This document shows, in pieces, positions 1-7,970 of a DNA stretch of 64,000 nucleotides (its first letter is position 1; every line of letters begins with the position of its first letter). The translations under genes and the position numbers were made by a program. The DNA comes from Mariprofundaceae bacterium (GTDB taxonomy: Bacteria; Pseudomonadota; Zetaproteobacteria; Mariprofundales; Mariprofundaceae). The notes beneath the pieces are model-generated. The model searched no databases and was not told the DNA's origin. It saw nothing but the letters and a program-made list of their open reading frames with translations. The stretch lies in contig JAJFLC010000005.1 in the NCBI GenBank assembly GCA_021772895.1, forward strand, positions 186,001 to 250,000. Reading direction: 5' to 3'.

Positions 1-10
1 TCACCGACGT

Positions 11-715
11 TTGAAAAACGCTCTTATGCAGCCACGCCAGATCATGTTGCTGGATAACCAGAGTGGGAAATCAGCCCGCAATTTAAATATACGCCCTGTT
101 TCTATCATTATGACCTGCCTTGGAATGATCGCAGTTGGCTTATTGATAGGCACCCAGTTGCAGCCAACGAACAGCGTGAAGTCTATCGTTCCACAACATG
201 TTCAACTGCAACGCCAATATGACCAACTACGTGATCGCATCGCTGAATCTAACGCACTCAATGAGCTAAAAGATCGCCAACTGGAGAGTTTGAAACAGGA
301 ATCGCTAACGCAACAGGGTCACAACACCGAGCTCTCCAATCGTTTGCGCATGCTTGAAAGCATTCTGGAGGCGAGAAAGGCTAACGGTGTACAATTACTC
401 AATGCAGAAGCACAGTGGGTAGGAAAGAAAGCACTTCGTTATGACTTAACACTGGTGAAGGGTGGCAGTTACCCAAGACGCATTTCCGGCTCCATATCAC
501 TGGTGGTACAATCACCAAAAGCAGAAACCGTCCTCATCAAATTAGGCAAACAAGAACCCAGGTTACCATTCCGCATTGAAACCCATACATTTTTACGTGG
601 TCTTGCGGAATGGGAATATGACTGGCACCCGGATAAAATTTTAGCTATTCTCTTTGATCGTAAAGGAAAAGAGATATCGCAAACAGAAATTTTAATCGAT
701 GGAGTACCCAAATGA
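11..715 (+). CDS. membrane-anchored coiled-coil protein (DUF6776-like)
   Basis: About 230 residues. A short basic N-terminus is followed by one hydrophobic segment (about residues 30-48), then a glutamine-, glutamate- and leucine-rich stretch (about 60-125) that looks like a coiled coil, and a compact C-terminal domain. This layout resembles the DUF6776 family, which is often found beside bactofilin genes; I give that name from memory of the layout. The function is unknown. The frame is open to the window edge, so the true start could be TTG at 11, ATG at 26 or outside the window. Its stop overlaps the bactofilin start by four bases, so the two are probably co-translated and the protein may anchor or guide the bactofilin polymer at the inner membrane. 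Confidence 0.75.
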   Translation: MKNALMQPRQIMLLDNQSGKSARNLNIRPVSIIMTCLGMIAVGLLIGTQLQPTNSVKSIVPQHVQLQRQYDQLRDRIAESNALNELKDRQLESLKQESLTQQGHNTELSNRLRMLESILEARKANGVQLLNAEAQWVGKKALRYDLTLVKGGSYPRRISGSISLVVQSPKAETVLIKLGKQEPRLPFRIETHTFLRGLAEWEYDWHPDKILAILFDRKGKEISQTEILIDGVPK

Positions 716-1158
716 TGCGCAAACGAGATGAAACCCCACGAAGCACTTCAGAGCACCAGCATATTGATACACTCATCGGCGCCCACTCATCTTTCACCGG
801 AGAATTGGCTTTTGAAGGCGCAGTCCGTATTGATGGTCACTTCGAAGGCAACCTTCGCTCAACAAAAGATGGCACACTGATCATCAGTCAGGGTGCGAAA
901 GTATCCGGTGAAGTCAGCGTACCTACCCTGGTATTGCATGGTCTGATCAAAGGCAATGTGCATGCATCCAAAAGTCTAAAAGTTGGTGAAACAGGCTGTA
1001 TTAACGGCGATGTTGAGTACCGTGTTATCACACTTGCCGAAGGCGCAGCAATCAATGGTCGGTGCTCCCGCATTTCAGATAAATCGGCAATGCCTCAGAA
1101 AACAGGTGTTCCCGTAGGCTCCCCACCAGCAAAAGAGGGCACACCAGCCCCGGCATGA
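712..1158 (+). CDS. bactofilin (polymer-forming cytoskeletal protein)
   Basis: 148 residues. The central part (about 20-115) has the regular hydrophobic/glycine spacing of the bactofilin right-handed beta-helix, with phrases such as GAHSSFTGELAFEGAVRIDG and, further on, GKVS- and GNVH-type turns. Both ends are disordered; the C-terminus is rich in proline and alanine. Bactofilins polymerise without nucleotide and act in cell shape, polarity or the placement of envelope enzymes. It overlaps the upstream membrane coiled-coil gene by four bases and the downstream gamma-carbonic-anhydrase-like gene by four bases (ATGA), so all three are one operon. Confidence 0.92.
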   Translation: MMRKRDETPRSTSEHQHIDTLIGAHSSFTGELAFEGAVRIDGHFEGNLRSTKDGTLIISQGAKVSGEVSVPTLVLHGLIKGNVHASKSLKVGETGCINGDVEYRVITLAEGAAINGRCSRISDKSAMPQKTGVPVGSPPAKEGTPAPA

Positions 1159-1658
1159 TCTCAGGCTACCAACATTGGCAGCCCAACATAGCTGATTCAG
1201 TTTTTGTGGCGGACTCCGCCGAAGTAATCGGACGTGTCACCATCGGTAAAGATTCAAGCATATGGTATCAAAGTGTCCTCCGGGGCGATGTTCATGACAT
1301 CAGCATTGGAGAACGCAGCAATATTCAGGATCACTGCACCCTGCATACCAGCCATGGTGTTGCCCCCTGCATTGTTGGTAATGATGTAACCGTAGGCCAC
1401 CGCGTCATTCTTCATGGCTGTGAAATTCAGGATGGAACCCTTGTCGGTATGGGTTCAATCATCATGGACCAAGCCGTGTTGGAAACAGGTTGTCTACTGG
1501 CTGCCGGCTCTCTGGTTCCTGAACAAAAGATTCTTCGCAGCGGTTATCTCTATGCCGGTTCACCAGCGCGTGAACGCCGGGAACTTACTGATAAAGAAAA
1601 GGCATTTTTGATGCGCTCTGCCCTGCATTACGTCGACCTCTCCAAAACACATCAATAG
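1155..1658 (+). CDS. gamma-carbonic anhydrase-like hexapeptide-repeat protein
   Basis: 167 residues, the usual size of the YrdA/PaaY/CaiE-like gamma-carbonic anhydrase family. Left-handed beta-helix hexapeptide repeats run from about residue 15 to 130 (VIGRVTIGKDSSIWYQSVLR, then NIQDHCTLHTSHG and VTVGHRVILHGC). Three histidines in the second and third stretches fit the trimeric metal site of the family. Activity as a carbonic anhydrase cannot be read from sequence; many members have no proven substrate. The ATG overlaps the bactofilin stop. Confidence 0.9.
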   Translation: MISGYQHWQPNIADSVFVADSAEVIGRVTIGKDSSIWYQSVLRGDVHDISIGERSNIQDHCTLHTSHGVAPCIVGNDVTVGHRVILHGCEIQDGTLVGMGSIIMDQAVLETGCLLAAGSLVPEQKILRSGYLYAGSPARERRELTDKEKAFLMRSALHYVDLSKTHQ

Positions 1659-1660
1659 CA

Positions 1661-2626
1661 GTGACGCAAACTCAACCCCACGCATCGATTGATATTGGTT
1701 CAAATACGGTGCGCCTGCTTATTGCTCGCCCCACGTCAAAAACGATAACATCACAGCCATGGGAAGTGATTGCTTACAATCATCAAATCACACGACTTGG
1801 TCAGGGGATACATGAACACGGCAAACTTTCTGATGTGGGAATCAACCGTACCCTACAGGCGCTTCAAACATTTAAATCTATCATTGATTCTCATCAAATA
1901 ACCTCCAAACAGATCTATGCCACGGCAACAGCTGCAGTCCGCGAATCAGAAAACGGGTATGCTTTTCAACAACAGGTATTAAAAATTACTGGCATCCATA
2001 TCGCCATCATTGATGGTAAGCATGAGGCATCCATGGCACTTTTGGGTGCAACGGCTGTCCTGCATGAAAAATCACGAAACGATATGCTTTTTTTTGATAT
2101 TGGTGGTGGAAGCACTGAGTTTATCCGGGCAAAACAGGGGCGTATTGTTGATAGCATTAGTTGTAAACTGGGCGTTGTACGTCTGGTAGAAGCACATTTA
2201 CATAGTGATCCACCTTCGCCAGAAGATTATCAGGCTATAAAAAACACTGTGTCTACGCATCTTCAAACGGTTGAGCAACACTGGAAAAAAACATCAGACA
2301 CCATCCCTGCATGTATGGTTGGAACGGCTGGAACCGTCACCACGCTTGCAGCTGTGCAAATGGATCTGGTTCCCTATGATCCTGAACAGGTTAACAATCA
2401 TCAAATCAGTCGCACGGATTTCAATCAGTTAAAAGATCACCTTCTCGGTTTAGACCATGAACAACGCGAGCGTATTCCAGCCATTGAGGCTGGCCGCTCT
2501 GACCTGATCATTGCCGGTTTAGCAATCATCGAAACCATCATGGAAAAATGGGCTTATGATTTTTTTATTACTGTTGATGCAGGGTTATTGGAAGGCAACT
2601 GGCTTGCCAGTTATGCATCTGAATGA
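1661..2626 (+). CDS. Ppx/GppA family exopolyphosphatase / pppGpp phosphohydrolase
   Basis: 321 residues starting at GTG, two bases after the previous stop. The ASIDIGSNTVRLLIA phosphate-binding loop near residue 9, the FFDIGGGSTEF loop near 145 and VGTAGTVTTLAA near 221 are the hallmark ATPase-fold motifs of the Ppx/GppA family. It is the short form, lacking the C-terminal HD domain of E. coli Ppx (513 residues), so it could act on polyphosphate, on pppGpp or on both. It is the last gene of the first operon, and its 3' end overlaps the convergent acyltransferase gene by 16 bases. Confidence 0.92.
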   Translation: MTQTQPHASIDIGSNTVRLLIARPTSKTITSQPWEVIAYNHQITRLGQGIHEHGKLSDVGINRTLQALQTFKSIIDSHQITSKQIYATATAAVRESENGYAFQQQVLKITGIHIAIIDGKHEASMALLGATAVLHEKSRNDMLFFDIGGGSTEFIRAKQGRIVDSISCKLGVVRLVEAHLHSDPPSPEDYQAIKNTVSTHLQTVEQHWKKTSDTIPACMVGTAGTVTTLAAVQMDLVPYDPEQVNNHQISRTDFNQLKDHLLGLDHEQRERIPAIEAGRSDLIIAGLAIIETIMEKWAYDFFITVDAGLLEGNWLASYASE

Positions 2627-3279
2627 ACGGAGCTGGAATCGAACAAACCAGCATCAAAATAAGCATCTGCCTTTCGCTGGGTCTCATCCATCGCCATCTG
2701 AAATTTTTCCAAGTTTGTCTGATTATCATCTGAATCGGCATAAACTTCATCGCTAATCACAAAAACACCGCGAGTAAAGGGCTTAGGGATATAAAAATGA
2801 TCCCACGAATTTGCACGCCAATGACGCTTTGCAGCATAACAAACCGCTCGCAAGGGTAAACCTGACTTTTTTGCCAACTGTACCGTACCCGGCTGCACCA
2901 CTTCACGCGGCCCTTTTGGGCCATCGGGTGTAATCGCCAGAGAACGCCCTTGTTTGGCAATACGAATCATTTCCAGGAGCGCTCGTGCACCGCCCCGTGT
3001 GCTCGAACCTCTTGCCGAATCCACCCCCATCAATCGAGCTGCATGTGCAATAAATTCGCCATCCCGATGCTCCGAAATCATCACTGCACCATTCCAGTTC
3101 CAACTCCGGTTCAGATAAGGGATCATTAAAAGCCTGGCATGCCAAAGTGCTAAAAGGTGCGGTCTTTTTTTCCAGTCATCAAAATCACCGACAAACTCCC
3201 AGCGTATTGTCACACATAAAAATTTATAAATAACAAAGATAATTCCAGGGATAAACCAGGCCAACAATCGCTGTTTCAC
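2611..3279 (-). CDS. DUF374 / lysophospholipid acyltransferase-like membrane protein
   Basis: 222 residues with an N-terminal hydrophobic segment (about 5-22). The sequence LLALWHARLLMIPYL near 44 contains the histidine position expected of the family, and LAITPDGPKGPREVV near 135 is the typical DGPKGP signature of DUF374 acyltransferase-like proteins. These are thought to act on lipid A or Kdo-lipid precursors, and they often stand next to msbA, as here (8 bp gap, same strand). The acyl donor and acceptor are not known from sequence. Confidence 0.88.
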   Translation of the reverse strand: MKQRLLAWFIPGIIFVIYKFLCVTIRWEFVGDFDDWKKRPHLLALWHARLLMIPYLNRSWNWNGAVMISEHRDGEFIAHAARLMGVDSARGSSTRGGARALLEMIRIAKQGRSLAITPDGPKGPREVVQPGTVQLAKKSGLPLRAVCYAAKRHWRANSWDHFYIPKPFTRGVFVISDEVYADSDDNQTNLEKFQMAMDETQRKADAYFDAGLFDSSSVHSDA

Positions 3280-3286
3280 GCATTCC

Positions 3287-5026
3287 TCATGTCATCATTT
3301 CCTGCGATTCAAACTGCATATGATACAGCTCGGAATAAAGCCCTCCCTCAGCCAAAAGCTCTTCATGGCGGCCTGCCTGCATCACGCCACCCTTATCCAA
3401 AACAATGATCCTGTCTGCATGCCTGATCGTTGAAAGCCTGTGCGCAATCACGATCACAGTCCGCCCCGCCATCAATCGATCAATCGCCTGTTGAACCAGT
3501 CGTTCAGATTCTGTATCCAGACTACTGGTGGCTTCATCCAGTATCAGAATCGGCGCATCCTTCAACAAAGCACGTGCCAGAGACAAACGCTGACGCTGAC
3601 CACCGGATAAAATCACCCCACGTTCTCCAACCAGTGTATCGTAACCATTGGGGAGCTTTACAATAAAGTCATGGGCGTTTGCCGCTCTGGCAATCGCTTC
3701 AACCTTTTGTCTGTCAATATCATCATGCCCATAAGCGATGTTGTTAAGCACGGTATCATTAAACAGAACAACTTCCTGTGTGACCAAAGCTATCTGCTCA
3801 CGCAATGATGCCTGCGATAACTCACGCACATCCAATTGATCAATCCGTACACTTCCGTCTGTGACGTCAATGAAACGAGGTAACAAATTAACCAGCGATG
3901 TCTTGCCTGCACCACTTCTACCGACAAGCGCCACAACCTCTCCCACCGCCACATTGAATGTGACATCGTGCAGTACGGCTTTATCCGTTCCCGGGTATTG
4001 AAGTTTAATACGATCAAACTGAATGACATTTGAAAAAGGCGGTAATTCGCGTGCAGATGCATGATCTTCAACAACAAATGGCTCATCCAAAATCTCAAAT
4101 ATACGTTCAGATGCAGCCAGACCCTGTTGAATCTCGTTGTTGGCTCGGGAAAGGCGCTTTACAGGTTCATAAAGCATGATTAATGCGGCCAGAAATGAGA
4201 CCAGAGTCCCCGCTGTCGTTTCACCTGACGCAACCCGCAGACCACCATAAAACAACACTCCGGCAATGCCAAAACCAGCCAATAGTTCCATGATCGGAAA
4301 TGAAAGTGCATGAACCCTGAATACACGCAGCTGATGTTTGAGGAATTCACCGGTTAATGAGGAAAAACGTTTGCGCTCGTATGTCTCCATACCAAATGCT
4401 TTTACGATACGAATCCCCCCCACCGTCTCTTCGACCAAAGAGGAGAGATGCCCCATAGAGACCTGCCCGTCAAAACTGGCACTGCGCATTTTTTTACCAA
4501 AACGAATAATAGGGTAAACCATAACCGGGAACACAAGCACAGCAATCATCGCCAACAGCCAATCCTGATAAAGAACAACACCCAACAAAAATACGATACT
4601 GGCAGAATCACGCATCAATGCTGTCACTGACGTACTTACAGCCGCCTGCACGAGCGAAACATCATAACTGATCCGTGCAAGCAACTCTCCGGTTTTACGG
4701 TGTGAGAAAAAACTCAGAGACTGACCTGTCAGGCGATTGTAAATCAGGTTACGAAGATCATAAATCACCCGTTGACCAATAAAGCCCATCAGGTATGCCT
4801 GACCGTAATAGGCAATGCCTTTAATCAGATAAAGTACAATTACAAATATAGGGACCAGATAGATAAATTTCTTATCTCCATTTAATGTATGATCCAGTGC
4901 AGGTTGCAGCACCCAGGCCAAGGCAGCCGTACAGGCAGCCAGAATAATCATACAGAACATCGCAATGCTCAACTTGCCCCGATAGGGTTTTAAAAACTGT
5001 AACAGACGTATGTAGAGTGGTGGCAT
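3287..5026 (-). CDS. msbA: lipid A / lipopolysaccharide flippase MsbA (ABC exporter)
   Basis: 579 residues, the normal length for a half-size ABC exporter. Six membrane helices lie in the first 300 residues. The nucleotide-binding domain has Walker A GRSGAGKT at 369-376, signature LSGGQ at 473-477, Walker B ILILDE ending near 498 and the switch histidine in IAHRLS. MsbA flips lipid A-core across the inner membrane. Its neighbours support this assignment: a DUF374 acyltransferase downstream and an envelope amidase upstream (3 bp gap). Other exporters of this family look alike, so the substrate rests partly on context. Confidence 0.9.
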   Translation of the reverse strand: MPPLYIRLLQFLKPYRGKLSIAMFCMIILAACTAALAWVLQPALDHTLNGDKKFIYLVPIFVIVLYLIKGIAYYGQAYLMGFIGQRVIYDLRNLIYNRLTGQSLSFFSHRKTGELLARISYDVSLVQAAVSTSVTALMRDSASIVFLLGVVLYQDWLLAMIAVLVFPVMVYPIIRFGKKMRSASFDGQVSMGHLSSLVEETVGGIRIVKAFGMETYERKRFSSLTGEFLKHQLRVFRVHALSFPIMELLAGFGIAGVLFYGGLRVASGETTAGTLVSFLAALIMLYEPVKRLSRANNEIQQGLAASERIFEILDEPFVVEDHASARELPPFSNVIQFDRIKLQYPGTDKAVLHDVTFNVAVGEVVALVGRSGAGKTSLVNLLPRFIDVTDGSVRIDQLDVRELSQASLREQIALVTQEVVLFNDTVLNNIAYGHDDIDRQKVEAIARAANAHDFIVKLPNGYDTLVGERGVILSGGQRQRLSLARALLKDAPILILDEATSSLDTESERLVQQAIDRLMAGRTVIVIAHRLSTIRHADRIIVLDKGGVMQAGRHEELLAEGGLYSELYHMQFESQEMMT

Positions 5027-5029
5027 GTA

Positions 5030-6319
5030 TCAGCTATTTTGCAGATGACGATTCTGCCTCTCCTTTTTAGAATTTAGATTAAAAGCATTCAGATCAAAAT
5101 TCATCTCTTGGGCATTTAAACCAACCTTAATAAGCTGATTGCCATCCATGGATGCCTGCTTCAAACGACCTTGACGACGTAAAAATGTAAGACTCGAATT
5201 CAAAAGAGCCTTCACCATCTTTTGCTGATGTTTGCTTGAACGCAGCAGACGTTCCCGTTTTGGATTAGATATATAATCAAGTTCAACCAGCACACTTGGC
5301 ATTTCCAGCGCACTGAGCACAACAAATCTGGCTCGTTTTGGTTCTTTGTATTTAACCGGCCCAACACGCCCAAAATCTTTTAGAATCGTCTCTGCTAAAA
5401 GCTGTGCGCTATTCAGGCTATCACGCTTGGCCATATCGCCAAGAATCATGTTAACCATAGGGTCATCCATATCACTGGCAACAAAACCACCCACCTGATC
5501 TGCTGAGTTTTCGCGTGAGGCAAGTGCTGCGGCCACCTTATCAGGTGTCGCCCCACGTTCTGAAAGTGTATAAACACTCATGCCTTTTACACCCCGGTTT
5601 CTGACAGCATCAGCATGAATACTAATCATCAGATCAGCTTTGGAACGTCTGGCCAAACTCACCCGTTTTTTCAAAGGCACAAAATAATCGCCTTTTCGAA
5701 TCAGCACTGCACGCATTCCCGGTCGCGCTTCAATCGCTTTTGCCAGGGATTTGGCAACGGCGAGTGTTAATTTCTTTTCCTGCAAGCCGTGCCGTCCAAT
5801 GGCACCGGGATCCTCTCCGCCATGGCCGGCATCCACTGCAATCACAATATCCTTTTTTGCACGAAGCTGATCTGCAGTCATCACTCTTTTTTCCGCAGGC
5901 CTTTGACTAAAACGCATCAAATCCACAACAAGCCGATGCGGTTTCCCATGCATCGGATTCAATAAAAAGGAACGCGGTTTCACTTTTTCTTTAACATCCA
6001 GAACGATACGTAATATTTTAGATTTAGGTGTACCATAGCGCAGTGTTTGAATGACGGGATCAGGTAGTTTCAGATGACTGGGATCTGCCTGTAAATTTAC
6101 ATTATGCATATCAATCACAACCCGCTCCGGATTATGAAGGCGAAACAGTTCATAAGTAATGGTTTTACTCAGATCAAAGACCAGACGTGTATGATCCGGT
6201 GCCGTCCACAGACGAATTTCATTAATTTTTGAAGACTTTGCAAACGCTATCGGTTGGGCTACAAAAAGAAGAGCCAGCATGACAAAACATGGCCAGAAAA
6301 ATTTCACACTCAATTTCAT
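5030..6319 (-). CDS. N-acetylmuramoyl-L-alanine amidase with AMIN domain (AmiC-like)
   Basis: 429 residues. There is a signal peptide (about 1-27), an AMIN domain for envelope targeting (about 32-135) and an Amidase_3 zinc hydrolase domain (about 158-385). The expected zinc ligands are visible: H166 in VDAGHGGEDPGA, E181 in GLQEKK and H235 in SIHADA. It should cut the peptide from MurNAc in periplasmic septal peptidoglycan. The C-terminal 45 residues after the domain are low in conserved features. It lies 14 bp downstream of the polymerase gene and 3 bp upstream of msbA. Confidence 0.93.
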   Translation of the reverse strand: MKLSVKFFWPCFVMLALLFVAQPIAFAKSSKINEIRLWTAPDHTRLVFDLSKTITYELFRLHNPERVVIDMHNVNLQADPSHLKLPDPVIQTLRYGTPKSKILRIVLDVKEKVKPRSFLLNPMHGKPHRLVVDLMRFSQRPAEKRVMTADQLRAKKDIVIAVDAGHGGEDPGAIGRHGLQEKKLTLAVAKSLAKAIEARPGMRAVLIRKGDYFVPLKKRVSLARRSKADLMISIHADAVRNRGVKGMSVYTLSERGATPDKVAAALASRENSADQVGGFVASDMDDPMVNMILGDMAKRDSLNSAQLLAETILKDFGRVGPVKYKEPKRARFVVLSALEMPSVLVELDYISNPKRERLLRSSKHQQKMVKALLNSSLTFLRRQGRLKQASMDGNQLIKVGLNAQEMNFDLNAFNLNSKKERQNRHLQNS

Positions 6320-6332
6320 GATGATGTTATCA

Positions 6333-7712
6333 TCATGTCACCGGGAAACTTTGCAAGTTTTCATCATCCGGCAATGCCTCTTCCTCCTTTTTTTCTAACA
6401 ACAATGCCGCAAACAAAAGACCAATAATAATCATAAATGGCTCCATAATGCGCACAATAATAAAGGTGTTCGCACCAATCGCATGCACCAAAAGTCCTCC
6501 AAATCCACATACAGCACCCAATGCAGCACCTTTAAAAACTGAATCTTCGATCTCCCCATAACATCGCCTGAGCAATACCCATATCCGCCGCATCAACCAC
6601 AGGAAAAGAACCAAACCCACAATACCTGTCTCGAGAAGAACACGTGGATACTGAGCATCCAGAAATACACCACCTGTCACACCTACGCCAAGCATTGGAT
6701 TTTTTGGAAAGTCTTTGGTTAAAACATTCTCCCATGCCTTTAACCTTTCAGACGTAGAGGTATCAATTTTCACACCACCCACATTCAACTGCCCTGCCTC
6801 TTCTGCCTGATTAAAAGTGAACATCACTCGATTAATAACATTCTGAGGCAACAAAACAGGTGCCAGTGCAATGCCAATTAATGAAACAACAATAAGCAGC
6901 GTTTTCCTTTCTGAAAGAAATATAAACAGGCCCATTGAAGCAATAAATGAAAGATATGAACTTCTCGATTCAGTGAAAACAAAAGGAATGAATATGATTC
7001 CCATCAAGGTTAACAACATCAAACGGCGTTTTCCTTTGGGTGTATAAAGAAAAACACCCAGCACCAAAGAAAACATTAACATCAGATAACCACCAAAAGT
7101 ATTGGGCTCACCTTCAGCCCCTTCAAATGGAGCTGAGACCCGTCCTCCTGAAGGAATCTGGCTAATTCCCACGAGACTGGCGACAAAACATGTGAAAAGT
7201 AATACAATAAAAAATCGTTTTATCGTCTCTTTGTCATGCAGATGATTCATCACCATATAAAACAATAAAAAATATTCGAGATATTTCAATACAAAGAAAA
7301 AACCATACATCCCAATATGACCGGCGTAAAAACCAATCAATGTCGAAAAAAGTGTTGTGAGCCAATACCATGCAATGGGCTGATTGATAGGGGTTTCCCG
7401 AACTGAACCAAGCTCCTTGAAAACAGCCATGCGAAAAAGCCATGTGAGGCAAACAAGTGTGAGAAGAATATCATCCATTCTAAACGTCACACCGCGAGAT
7501 TCTGTTGTATTAATTCGCCCTGAAGCCAAATCAGAAACAGTGCCTCCGCCGGTCGTTAATTCCGGTGACAACAGTGTTGCAAAAATAAGCAGGTACAGTG
7601 TCAATTCCACACTGGTAAATGCAATGACAACAATGACCAATGCGCCAATAAGCAATAGTGGTCCTCGAACCTCTCCCGGAGCGATCAAATAAACCACGTA
7701 TAGCAGCAACAT
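6333..7712 (-). CDS. O-antigen ligase / Wzy-like polysaccharide polymerase
   Basis: At least 459 residues, with about ten or more hydrophobic segments and a large loop around 290-345, the layout of the Wzy_C/O-antigen ligase family. It probably polymerises or ligates repeat units of the exopolysaccharide exported by the Wzc and Wza-type proteins encoded upstream. The first ATG (7712) would cut into the first membrane segment. The same frame is open upstream to a CTG at 7775 that overlaps the stop of the preceding small gene (CTGA), which would add 21 residues and complete the first helix. The start is therefore uncertain. No polymer can be deduced. Confidence 0.85.
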   Translation of the reverse strand: MLLLYVVYLIAPGEVRGPLLLIGALVIVVIAFTSVELTLYLLIFATLLSPELTTGGGTVSDLASGRINTTESRGVTFRMDDILLTLVCLTWLFRMAVFKELGSVRETPINQPIAWYWLTTLFSTLIGFYAGHIGMYGFFFVLKYLEYFLLFYMVMNHLHDKETIKRFFIVLLFTCFVASLVGISQIPSGGRVSAPFEGAEGEPNTFGGYLMLMFSLVLGVFLYTPKGKRRLMLLTLMGIIFIPFVFTESRSSYLSFIASMGLFIFLSERKTLLIVVSLIGIALAPVLLPQNVINRVMFTFNQAEEAGQLNVGGVKIDTSTSERLKAWENVLTKDFPKNPMLGVGVTGGVFLDAQYPRVLLETGIVGLVLFLWLMRRIWVLLRRCYGEIEDSVFKGAALGAVCGFGGLLVHAIGANTFIIVRIMEPFMIIIGLLFAALLLEKKEEEALPDDENLQSFPVT

Positions 7713-7771
7713 TGTTAAAATAAATGTAAAAAGAACGGCAGGGGGAAAAGGAATTCGGATCGTCTGAATAC

Positions 7772-7969
7772 TCAGGTTTCTTCTCTCAACACAGGCTTTT
7801 TCTCAATATCCATAGGGCGATATTCTTTATTATAGGGCTCCTGATATTGTTCACTGCATGCACGCATCGCCACAACAATCGACGCAGCAACTATAGATAC
7901 AATCAGAATAGTCATGACACGGTGCACACGACGTTTTCGCTTCCAGAGCCTGTCCAGGTCTTTTTGCAC
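7772..7969 (-). CDS. small single-span membrane protein in the polysaccharide operon
   Basis: 65 residues if translation starts at GTG 7969, one base after the wzc-like stop codon. A longer reading of this frame from 8092 would lie inside wzc and is not believable. The protein has a basic N-terminus (WKRKRRVHR), one hydrophobic helix (about 18-36, MTILIVSIVAASIVVAM) and a short hydrophilic tail, so an N-in, C-out inner-membrane protein is likely. I do not recognise a family. Its place between wzc and the polymerase suggests a small accessory subunit of the export complex. Confidence 0.6.
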   Translation of the reverse strand: MQKDLDRLWKRKRRVHRVMTILIVSIVAASIVVAMRACSEQYQEPYNKEYRPMDIEKKPVLREET

Positions 7970-7970
7970 G

